From NCBI GenBank assembly GCA_903813345.2, contig CAIIXF020000001.1, forward strand, positions 3,410,001 through 3,474,000: 64,000 bases of DNA. Reading direction: 5' to 3'. The position numbers and the translations under genes were made by a program. Shown here piece after piece: positions 36,305 through 48,600 of this stretch (position 1 is the first letter of the stretch; the number at the start of each line of letters is the position of its first letter). This stretch comes from Owenia fusiformis (Eukaryota > Annelida > Polychaeta > Sabellida > Oweniidae). A model generated the notes under the pieces. It ran no database searches. It saw only the letters and a list, made by a program, of their open reading frames with translations, and had not been told where the DNA came from.

Positions 36305-38591
36305 CGAGGGGTGATCCAAAAGTCTTGGACGCCCCGCTCTAACTTTGCTATTTTTTAATATAATTACATGAAACTTTCAGATAATAAAGAGCAACATCTT
36401 AACAACTTTATGTATAAGTTTCAACAGAAAATAATATATTTTAGCTACTTTTCTGAATATCTTTTAATACCGGGTCCCTGCCACCCGGAACGGTATTTAA
36501 AGATTGCAAATCACGTCACAACTGCTATAATATGACAAATAATTTAGGTGCAGGTGCACAACCTAACACCAGCCATGATATGAGAGAATATGAGAGTGTC
36601 ATCTGCCATCATCATCTTCACATATTCAGGCCTACTTTTCAACATATTTTCCACGAATTTGAACACATTTTTCATACCGCTTTACAGTGGAGACGATAAC
36701 CCCATTTAACGTGAAGTACGGCAATTGCCATGTTGCACGACAATTGACGTGAAATTATGAAGCATAAGTGCGCATGTCAATAGATAATAACGGCAATTGC
36801 CGTCATGTCAGTCAAGTGACGTGCAATATTTTGCACGGCAATTGACGTGCAAACTATTATCTTGTAAAAGTTTCTCATATTATCGGCAGGACAACAGGCA
36901 GTGGGTAAATCATGATCTGCATCGTATGTAATAGTTATAATCATAAACATTTGCTATTGTCCGGGTTGCATTTTGAACTAACAACTAATATGTTGTGCTT
37001 ACGTCAATGTTTACAAGAAATATTTATTCAACAGCAAACCGGAAGTAAACATATGATGAAAGAAAACTAATAAATTCTGATCTAATGAGGATAGGAATTT
37101 TAATTGTTCAAAATTCGTTTAAGGTATAATCATTAGATCATTGTAAAGAAGGTTTAAAAACTAAATCCAGCCAGAAAAAACGAAAAAAAATCAGCAACAC
37201 ACCGAGGTCAGGAAAACACTTCCGGCCAAAAAGAAGAGGGAAAGTAGACCCCATTTTAGTGATTTCCAGTGGTCTTTTCTCGGAATTGGGGCTCACGTTG
37301 TGTTAAGAGATTAAAATACCATTGGGTCAGTATCAATTTTGTCGTCAAACCCGTCGGAAAGACGATATCTAGACAATTGAAGGAGTATTAGTAATTCCAA
37401 TATGGCATTTTTCTAGGATTCGTGAGAGGTAACTTTGATTAGTTCTAGCGCAAAATTCCCACATAGGATCGCGAATTCCTGCATACAAGTGCTAGATTAG
37501 ATTAAATACTTGAAGAAAATGCAATAAAAAGCGTTCCATCGATCGATTTAGACTTTCCAAGAATGCAAGTTCGGTGGTGACTTCATTGGTTCGTAACATT
37601 GACAGAAAATTCACAAGATTGAACGGCATTTTTCTCCACAATTTTGGAATGAAATACTTCCCTGGGATTTAATATATCATAAATGTTTACCAAAGTATAC
37701 GTACTATAAAAGACATGTTACTTAGATTGTATATATATATTAAACGCTAGGTCTTCTAAATAACCTGGTGTTTAAATTATGATTACAATGGACATTATGC
37801 TTATTGGCGTGATTCACGTCAATTGACGTGCAAAATGGCGATCTCCGTGTTACACGTTAAATGGGGTTATCGTCTCCACTGCTTTAGCAATGAATGGAAG
37901 ACATTTATGAAACCGCCATTGCTTATGTGATACAAATGCTGCTGGAGTGCCACTCTAAACCTCATTCAATGAGTAAAAAACATTTTCTTTCAACCCTCCT
38001 TTCCACTTGGAGAAAAGGAAGAAAATCACACGAAGCCATAGATAGACAGTTTCGTGCATATGGTAGCTGCTCAAGGTCAATAACAGTGAAAATATCTTGT
38101 AGTATTCTTTGTTCCACTTTGATTTCTTTCGTGTTCTGCATTTCAGCAGCCATCTTGCAGCAAAAATGATGCCAGATTGAGGGTTGCTTGTCTGGTGGCA
38201 TTTTCTTAGAATTTGACATGTACGGCCATTGTCATATGTGACATCATATATAATTAAAACACAATTAATTGGTTGCCTAGTAACAAAGGAAGTAAACTAA
38301 GATGGTTTAACATTCAAAAAGAAAGAAAATATAGTGGTCAAGACTTGCGAAACAAGTGAAATGGTGGTAACATTTAAGGCTCAAAGTTGCTATGTGCGAA
38401 TACCGTTCCGGGTGGCAGGGTCCCTGTATTAAAAACTATCTAGAAAACTATATAAAATATATAATTTCTCCATGAAATTAGTACACAAAGTAGTTAGGTT
38501 GTTGGTCTTTAATACTGGAAAGTTTAAAGTAATTTCATCAAAAACCAACAAAAATAGAGCAGAGCGTCCAAGACTTTTGGATCACCCCTCG
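36305..38591 (-). mobile_element. Tc1/mariner element, internally deleted, with a nested insertion
   Basis: TIR CGAGGGGTGATCCAAAAGTCTTGGACG at both ends with TA duplication at 36303-36304 and 38592-38593. On the minus strand, an N-terminal piece (MAAEMQNTKEIKVEQRI, from about 38152) runs almost directly into a C-terminal transposase piece (ASCDFLPFLQVERRVERKCF, mariner 'CDF..FP' region). The central catalytic part is therefore deleted. The C-terminal end (YEKCVQIRGKYVEK, then stop) lies at about 36636-36679, separated from the rest by the nested element. Confidence 0.8.
36685..37881. mobile_element. Nested non-autonomous TIR element, TSD CTTTA
   Basis: CAGTGGAGACGATAACCCCA at the left is exactly inverted at the right. 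CTTTA flanks it at 36680-36684 and 37882-37886. Removing it restores the mariner reading. The interior has several CAATTGACGTG/CACGTCAATTGACGTG palindromes near both ends and no coding capacity. Confidence 0.85.
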
Positions 38592-38759
38592 TATTTGCTG
38601 TTTTAAGCTGTTTATCCGAGAAACCAGTCCAGTTAGGGTATAATAATATTATAAGCTACTAGCTTTTTATAAATGCTTCAAACAGTTCATTGTATTCATA
38701 ATGTTCTGGCCATATTTTAGAGCTACATTTCCAAAGTGACTAAATCACATTTCTGACCA

Positions 38760-39250
38760 CATTCAGCCCATTACTATTGACCAGTTTGGTGTATTAACTC
38801 AAGGCTCACCGACACATTACCTTATATAGTCACAGCTCAAAGTCACTACCTTATATAGTCACACCACATCAAACTGAATCAATTTTGTCAGTTTGTCATA
38901 TTAATTGCACAGTGTGGCATATTATTCCCGTCACAACAGACCAGCCTGTCATCTTTACTATCAGGTAAATCAATAATACCAGTCTATCATATTGATTGAC
39001 CAGTCTACCATATTACCGAAATCGTAACAGTCCATTCTGTCATCTTAATTAACTATCAAGTCAATTATAAAACCAGTATGTCATATTAACTTACCAATGT
39101 CACCATATTTATGACCTCAGTCATAACTTGCATGTCACCTTAACCATGTCACCTTAACCAGTCAATTTATAACTTACCAATGCTCCCAATATGAACCAAC
39201 CACTTGGTAAAATAAGCCATTCAGTACGTCACATTAACTGATCCATCTTA
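38760..39250. repeat. Degenerate minisatellite (CAGTyTGTCATATTA)
   Basis: Repeated variants of 'accagtctgtcatattaa' with irregular spacing. It lies in the 3' flank or 3' UTR of FAF2. Confidence 0.5.
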
Positions 39251-39456
39251 TCATACTAGTACCCAACCAGTGTGTTAAACAAGTCACCCATTTAGTCATA
39301 TTCTGAACTTTAAAACTAAATATGACTGAACTGACGTGTCTGATCAATCCGATACATTCATCTTGGGGGAAGCACCATAGTTGTAAAATCACATCACTCT
39401 GATCCTGTCTATCAACTTTGAGCTCTTTATCCAAGTAATACAGTTCAAATTCCAAA

Positions 39457-39624
39457 TCATGCTTCATTGTCATGTACAAAAAGCATCTCAGATTTGCCAA
39501 GTCCAGCTTCAATAAATGTGGGTGCTTCACTAGAGTTACACAGTAATGTTTTCCGTGGAAAGTTAGTCATTATTTGAAAGTCATCTGGAGCGTCATCGTG
39601 ACAGAGGACATAGTTGTATAAGCA
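39457..39624 (-). CDS. FAF2: FAF2 last coding exon, UBX end
   Basis: Encodes CLYNYVLCHDDAPDDFQIMT..., then a UBX C-terminus ending FVHDNEA and TGA. The loop before PTFIEAGLG is shorter than in vertebrates. The acceptor TTTCAG|TGCTTATACAAC is the sequence copied in the adjacent minisatellite. Confidence 0.93.
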   Translation of the reverse strand, partial: CLYNYVLCHDDAPDDFQIMTNFPRKTLLCNSSEAPTFIEAGLGKSEMLFVHDNEA

Positions 39625-42600
39625 CTGAAATGACAGGGAATACTATGTTGTAATTAATGAAACTACAGGGATCACTGTGTTGTAAGCACTGAAACTACAA
39701 GGAACATTATGTTGTAATTAATGAAACTACAGGGATCACTGTGTTGTAAGCACTGAAACTACAGAGAACACTATGTTGTAAGCACTGAAACTACAGGGAA
39801 CACTATGTTGTAAGCACTGAAACTACAGGGAACACTATGTTGTAAGCACTGAAACTACAGGGAACACTATGTTGTAAGCACTGGAACTACAGGAAAAACT
39901 ATGTTGTAAGCACTGAAACCACAAAGAAAACTATGTTGTAAGCACTGAAACTACAAGGAACACTATGTTATAAGCACTGAAATAACAGGGAACACTATGT
40001 TGTAAGCACTGAAACTACAAGGAACACTATGTTATAAGCACTGAAATTACAGGGAACACTATGTTGTAAGCACTGAAACTACAAGGAACACTATGTTATA
40101 AGCACTGAAATTACAGGGAACACTATGTTATAAGCACTGAAACTACAAGGAACACTATGTTATAAGCACACTGAAACTACAAGGAACACTATGTTGTAAC
40201 ACTGAAACTGCAAGGGAACACTATGTTATAAGCACTGAAATAACAGGGAACACTATGTTGTAAGCACTGAAACTACAAGGAACACTATGTTATAAGCACT
40301 GAAACTACAAGGACACTATGTTATAAGCACACTGAAACTACAAGGAACACTATGTTGTAAGCACTGAAACTACAAGGAACACTATGTTATAAGCACACTG
40401 AAACTACAAGGAACACTATGTTATAAGCACTGAAAGTACAAGGAACACTTTGTTATAAGCACTGAAATTACAGGAAACACTATGTTGTAAGCACTGAAAC
40501 TACAAGGAACACTATGCTGTAAGCATTGAAACTACAAGGAACACTATGTTGTAAGCACTGAAACTACAAGGAACACTATGTTATAAGCACTGAAACTACA
40601 AGGAACACTATGTTATAAGCACTGAAATTACAGGGAACACTATGTTGTAAGCACTGAAACTACAAGGAACACTATGTTGTAAGCACTGAAACTACAAGGA
40701 ACACTATGTTATAAGCACTGAAATTACAGGGAACACTATGTTGTAAGCACTGAAACTACAAGGAACACTATGTTATAAGCACTGAAATTACAGGGAACAC
40801 TATGTTGTAAGCACTGAAACTACAAGGAACACTATGTTATAAGCACTGAAACTACAAGGAACACTATGTTGTAAGCACTGAAACTACAAGGAACACTATG
40901 TTATAAGCACTGAAATTACAGGGAACACTATGTTGTAAGCACTGAAACTACAAGGAACACTATGTTTTAAGCACTGAAATAACAGGGAACACTATGTTGT
41001 AAGCACTGAAACTACAAGGAACACTATGTTATAAGCACTGAAACTACAAGGAACACTATGTTATAAGCACACTGAAACTACAAGGAACACTATGTTGTAA
41101 GCACTGAAACTACAGGGAACACTATGTTGTAAGCACTGAAATAACAGGGAACACTATGTTATAAGCACTGAAACTACAAGGAACACTATGTTATAAGCAC
41201 ACTGAAACTACAAGGAACACTATGCTGTAAGCACTGAAACTACAAGGAACACTATGTTATAAGCACACTGAAACTACAAGGAACACTATGCTGTAAGCAC
41301 TGAAACTGCAAGGGAACACTATGTTGTAAGCACTGAAATAACAGGGAACACTATGTTGTAAGCACTGAAACTACAGGGAACACTATGTTGTAAGCACTGA
41401 AACTACAGGGAACACTATGTTGTAAGCACTGAAATAACAGGGAACACTATGTTATAAGCACTGAAACTACAAGGAACACTATGTTATAAGCACACTGAAA
41501 CTACAAGGAACACTATGTTATAAGCACTGAAACTGCAAGGGACACTATGTTGTAAGCACTGAAACTGCAAGGGAACACTATGTTGTAAGCACTGAAACAG
41601 AACACTATGTTGTAAACACTGAAACTACAGGGAACACTATGTTGTAAGCACTGAAATAACAGGGAACACTATGTTGTAAGCACTGAAACTACAGGGAACA
41701 CTATGTTGTAAGCACTGAAACTACAGGGAACACTATGTTATAAGCACACTGAAACTACAAGGACACTATGTTATAAGCACACTGAAACTACAAGGAACAC
41801 TATGTTGTAAGCACTGAAATAACAGGGAACACTATGTTGTGATCACTGAAACTACAAGGAACACTATGTTGTGATCACTTAAACTACAAGGAACACTATG
41901 TTGTAAGCACTGAAACTAAAGGGAACACTATGTTGTAAGCACTGAAACTACAGGGAACACTATGTTGTAAGCACTGAAATAACAGGGAACACTATGTTGT
42001 AAGCACTGAAACTACAGGGAACACTATGTTGTAAGCACTGAAACTACATGGAACACTATGTTGTATGCACTGAAACTACATAAACTACGGGGAACATTAT
42101 GTTGTTAGAACTGAATTTACAGAAATCTTTATTTTGGAAGCACTGATAATACATAACGCTATGTTGAAGCATTTTTGTTGAGTTAGTAGAAACACATTCA
42201 TGTTGTAATTAGGCGTTTAATCATAGGGAATGCTAAAAGCTGTCAAAACCTTAATCATAGGGAGCTCTACATTATTATAACGTATACTAGTACAAGAAAT
42301 ATTGATTGCAAGATGACTGCAATAAAGTCAAATAAACAAATAACATGTCTATATTTCTAACAATAACAATCAACCAGTGCAGTACTCATCTGAGAGCAGG
42401 CCATCTATAAGTCACCCAAATAATCATCTCTACATGTATATACAGGGTGGTCAAAAAAATGGAAACCCTGCATTTTCCTTATATCTTTGTCACTTTAAGG
42501 ATTTACTCCCTGATATTTCACACATTTGTACATCATTCAATTTCCTACCACCCTACCACATTTCATGACCATCAGACTGATAGTCACAATTTTACAGCAC

Positions 42601-45600
42601 TTTGAATAACATGCTTCAGATTTGACCATTATCGCGCTGTAGGCAAAACAGCACAGTTGTCAATGAGCCAAATGCATTCCTCAGCAGGTATGGCCTGAAT
42701 GACACGAATGGTCTCACTTTTAAGGTCTGCTATTGCCCTGAGGTCATTCTCATACACACTATCTTTGTCGTTTACCCACAAGTAGGGACATTTTAGACGA
42801 TGAGTACAGGTTTCCCCACAACGCAATAGTGGCCACTGGGCATGTTCTTTAAAGTACTGTAACATTGTGACTATCAATCTGATGGTCATGAAATAAGTAG
42901 GCCGGTAGCAAATTGAATGATGTACAAAAGTGTAAAATATCAGGGAGTTATTTTTTAAAATAACAAAGATACGAGGAAAATGGTAATAGGGTTTCCATTT
43001 TTTGACCACCCTGTAACTGCCAAGTGACTTACCTGCAAGGAATGATTTCTATTGAATCGTCTTTCAACACGTGACCCTGATGGCAGCTTCAGCAGTATCC
43101 TGATAGCATCGGGATCATCTGCAGCCGGCTCTTCTGGAATACTGCAACGTAACTCTGCTTTTTTCGCCTCAATTTCCTGTAAGTTAAACCCAGAATTAAA
43201 AAATACATAATAATGACATGCAATACAATGCTATATATCTACCAAAAATCTGGATAACCCCTAATTGAAAAGAAAATTCTAGAATGACAAGGTAAATTCG
43301 AAATTTTTCAACTGGACACAAACCACGAGCCTTACACACATGTACTGCTAGGTCTGGCCTATTTAAATCTAATAAACCAGCATCATCTATATAAACAGAG
43401 ATAATAGAACTCTGCGCTATAAAAATGCAAAATTCTGCAAGCCAAAATGTGAAATTCTGCAAAAATTCTGCATTTTATCAAAACATTTTTTTCAAAATAG
43501 TGTGAAATTCAAAATAAAGCTACCATATTTTTCTAATGTGTACATGTATTTGAACAACAGATATATTTAGTAACAATATAGAGATGAAATATTGGCCAGG
43601 AGCAATAGAAAACGCATAGGCTAAGATCGATAGAAATAATTTTAAGTAAAGATGACATGGTAATTGATCTGTGTTTATTTATTTTGTGACTCACACTAGG
43701 TGTTCCTTACAAAGCAACCTCAATAAATCGCTACAAAAGAGAGCAACAAATGATTCAAACGATCTACAAGGACCTAAAACAAGGCTAGGTAAGCTTTCAG
43801 TTCAAATTTTGTTCTCAAAGCATGAATTCCGCGAAAATCAACAGAAATTCTATATTCTGCAAATCGCAAAATTCTACATTTTTTTCTGCTGCACCGCGGA
43901 AAAACAGAATTCTAGTATAGTATCTCTGTATAAAGTACAAGTTTAGATTTGATAAATAAAGCACTTACTTTTCAGCAAGCTATTTATCAAAGCGTGATTA
44001 CATTCAAAACGTTGTAGTTCAGCACAAGAATGACTACAATTTAAACCACAATGGAAAATCATTATGTTTTAACATTATCACATGATTTAATATATCCGTT
44101 ATCAAACCTGTAATCTTTGCTCTGCTTCCTCTTGCTTTAGTTTCTCCTCTTCCTCTGCCTTCTCCACCATTTCTTGCTCTTCCTTCTTCTTACGAGCCTT
44201 AATAAACCAATAGAATATTAATACATTTACATCACATGGAGCACACTGTAAAATCATACAGCATTAACATGCAAAATGTCACCACCTGCAATTTGTCACA
44301 AACGCCAAAATGCAAGAAGCTGGCGAAGCTGTCACAAAATGTAAGCTATAACAATATGTCAGCACTTGTGGTGGTGACATACAAAACAAAGTTTAATATC
44401 TTCCTAAAATTGTGACATTTAGGTATAATGGTAACTTATGACTACATTTAATATGAGCTACCTTTTCTTGGTCTGCCTTTAGAGATTCTAGATAAGCTAC
44501 GTCCTGCTCCTGCCTTAGGCTCTGGTTGAAACTTCTCTCATCCCTAACAAATGAAATATATTATCTCATTTAACATAATACATGTTTCTTTACATACACT
44601 TTTAACACAAATTGTGTATTATATTTCTTTATTTTTCAATGCCTTAAAAGTTATTTAAAAAAAAATTGAAGCCGTTAAAACTTGGGGCCTTTTAGCTCCT
44701 AATCTTAAATTAAGACTCACCTATCGGCTCTAACTGCAACAAGGTAGCCTTCGTTATCATTCATGCATCTTGTCACCCTGGTTACTAACTGGGCTGCATC
44801 TATTGGACCTTCTAATCTTGCGACAACTGTCATTCTATTCTCACGTAACACTATTAGGGCCAGGAAGGGGTATGTGTTTTCTCGAAGTGCTTGAGATACT
44901 GAAACAGACACATTGATATGTTTGTTGTTCTTCATTGTGGTAAGTTTACATTAATCAACCCAGCCCATATGGGTATTAGGGTTTCCACGGTTCGCTATTT
45001 TCCCCACACATGTATATCAACCAATCATTAAACATGTATTGGGGAAAATTGGTAGAATAAACTAGAAAAACAGCAACTCAAAGGAGAAGCAAATCCAACC
45101 AAACAATTCTTATTATTGAATTTGGAGGCCATGAACATTTCTTCTTGATCAGAGATTGTTAACCTATAAAGCATTTTTATATAAATTATAACCAAAGCTG
45201 AAAAGACTAACAGACAGACAAATAAATGGATGGCTTTTCTATATCCCTATACAAACTTTGTTAACATGTTCACATTTCTAATCAAACAGCAACAAATTAC
45301 ACACCAACTGCAACAGACTAGCCATATTTTTGGGTAGGGACAACAAGGAGTCCAACTATGAATATAAGTGAACAATAAGTGATAACAATGTCACTTAGTA
45401 TGAGTTTCATAATTGAGTGAGAAAATTCTTTTCAGGAACCCATACCATCAACATTGCACTTGGTTACAACACGACTGTACAACAAGCACCTGTATGTAAT
45501 GCTAATGTACCACAAGCCCAAGCTGCTGGTGGCCCATATCTCCAATATGCAGAAAAACCAAAACTTTGAATAATCAAGGAACTTAATCATTGGACACAAA

Positions 45601-48600
45601 CAAAAAATGGAATCACTGATTTAAAAACATAAATTGTCGAAAAATAATTGTGGTCAATTAAATGATGGGAATATATACCAGGATACAGATATCGAAAATG
45701 ACATTCATGAAAGAAAAACATGAATTAATCTTACTTTTGTTTAAGGCTAAATATATGAGTGTTTAGATGATGTTGATATCCCAAAAACAAATGTCAGTAG
45801 GCTACATGTGATTGCTCAAAGTCCACACATAAGTGCTCTGAATGAAATGTTCAGGTATTTATGAATTGTGAACACAAACGCTTTGTAAATACCATAAAGA
45901 ATATATCGTCAAAAGGCGAATAATATAAAAAATCACAATAATAAAAGTTAATTTATCATTAACCAAAGCTCACACTACACTTGATTCTACAAAGAAATTT
46001 GACTTCCTGTTTCTACCGCACCTGAGCCTTGTTGCTTAAATACTGTATAACACGTTGATTGGGGGGGGGCAATTTTTGTGGATTTAGATATTTGTTTCTT
46101 TTCATGTATTTTTAAATCTTTTTTTCACAATGTAATGAACAATTTTAAATTCGCAGACTTACCAATTTCACACACATGCGAATATACGCGTACATGAATT
46201 AAATGTGTTTTACAGTAGCTTATTTGCATGACAACCATCCTAAACTTAAACCAATTGACAACATATTCACATAAATAAGAGATGTCAATATATCATTACT
46301 TCAATGTTAACAACAGTAGGTGATTCAAAGGGATCTAACCAGGAGAATAACAGGACGGTAAGCAAATTCTTTTCAGTAGCATTGATTTTTCTTTCATTCA
46401 TTACTTTTTGACTTGTCTTTTTCTTATTCCCGTTTTATTTAATACATATATATTGTAGAAGTATCAGAATATTTAATAACATAAACAGCTTATTTTGAAA
46501 AATAATTTTTAGCACATCAGGTAAAATCAATTCCTGGTTCAGTCAATTTCATTCTGAAAAATATTTGGCTGAGTGTTCCACGACTCATTCTTAAAATGGG
46601 GAGTACTTGAATGTCTCTTTGTAACAGCACACATAAATTGAGTGTGCATGTGAAAGATGATCAATTGTAATCACAAGTTAGTGTATTGTCATAGCTGATG
46701 ACATTGTTCAGCGTAGTTACTAAAGTGCCCATTGTTGCAACGAATCAAGAGAATTATTATATCTTAGGGAGTAAACATGCAGAACGAGGTTCAACAAAAC
46801 GTGGTTGGCTATCAGCCTGACCAGCAAGTTATTTACACCATTCAAGCCCCACGCCCCAGTGGTAGAGTTGAACAATTCAATGGAAAAGCAGCAACCATAA
46901 TAGGATCCATCATGATTGGGTTAGGGATCCTATCTATTATTCTAGGGGGTGTAGCTATTGTATTAAAGGTAGCATCATATTCCGTTGGTACAGGAATCTG
47001 GTGCGAACTTTGTGTAAGTACATAGTATATATTTTCAGTGCTACTAAATATATCTGACTGTCTTTTCCAATGATAGTTAAGTTTCCCTACACGAGAGCTT
47101 CATCTACAAATGCACAAGGCTGACACTCATATCAAACATCTGTTTGTCCATCCATTCGTTAGTGTGTCCAGGCAAAAACTCAAATACTGGTTGACAGATT
47201 TGGTTCAAATTTTATAGGCTTATGCTTTATGAGTGTAGGACCTCTGCTAGAAGAAATGTGGTCACTCGACCAGTATACGGATTTGGTTTATTTTCTGATA
47301 TATTTGTCAACCACAAATGGCGTGAGTGGGATTTTATTCATATTGGAATTTGGTAAAATGTAATCACGCCCGGTGATCGTGAATATGGGACGGAGGGGGG
47401 AGCAGGCAATTTCTGCTAGGAAATTCAACAAATCTGGAAGATTTATTTTTTCAAGAAAAAGTTTACTATTGAATTGATCAATGGATAGGCGCACGGTATG
47501 GTAGAATATGTTAGGTTTTCTGGGATTTTTTCTGAAACGATACGCATCTAAGGTATGAGATCTATTAAAAAAGCGCAAGGACATCAACAGGCACAAATCA
47601 ATGTTTTTGCTATAAATCAAGCAACAATGGTCTGGACGACCTGTAATAAATACTTGTAAGTGATGTTATCATAACTAAATTAATGTCATTGCTGAATTTA
47701 TAAAACAAGTTTCCATATGTGAAATAAAAAATAATCGAAAATAATGAATTTGGGACGGAGGGGGGGAGGGGATGGAGGGGGGGGGAGCAATATGTATATA
47801 AGACATGATTAGAGCTGTTTCGCGACTTTAAGTTCTTTTACTCCAAATATCCCCATTTTTCAGTCTCCAGGGGTATATCATCCAGTTTCTTACTAAGTTA
47901 ATGAGTTCATTTTTCAAATACAAGAATTCGTGTGAAGTTGTTTCACTTTATAGAATTATTACTCCCCCCCCTCCATCCCCTCCCCCCTCCGTCCCATTTT
48001 AATTATTTTCGATTATTTTTTATTTTACGTATGGAAACTTATTTTATAAATTCAGCAATGACATTAATTTAGTTATGATGACATCACTTACAAGTATTTA
48101 TTACAGGTCGTGTAGTCCATTGTTGCTTGATTTATAGCAAAAACTTTGACTTTTGCACGTTGGTTGCGTTGCGCCTTTTTTAATAGATCTTATATCTTAA
48201 GGATGCAGTACCAGGTCAGCGTAGAAAAAGTTCCAGACATTAGATTTTGCTCATATTTTTTACATTGTATCACTATGATGTTATCATCATCCAAGTGCAA
48301 TATGAAGAGGATTGACCGTCTGGTAATTACAAAATAAAAAAATTATTTTACCCACCCAAAATGAATCTTTTTACTTTTTTGAGTTAATAGAGCTGGCACC
48401 TTTCGAACCCTAGTTTTCGTATCCACTAATTGCGACTCAAGATCAAGTTTTCCCATAAAAGTGAAAGGGATAAAATATGCTTGATAAAATGTTTGCAATT
48501 TAATTCTTTTCTGGAAACACCATTATCGAAATAAACTATAATTTTTGAATAAGACTAAATGCGAAAATGACGTTCTTGGGAGCCAGCTTTCTCAAACCGG

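Noticed and set aside
39234-39530. 98-codon minus-strand frame
   Set aside because: Overlaps the FAF2 last exon in another frame; the UBX frame is the conserved one.
39600-42110. CRISPR-like array
   Set aside because: Units are contiguous with no unique spacers, in animal DNA with introns; this is a minisatellite.
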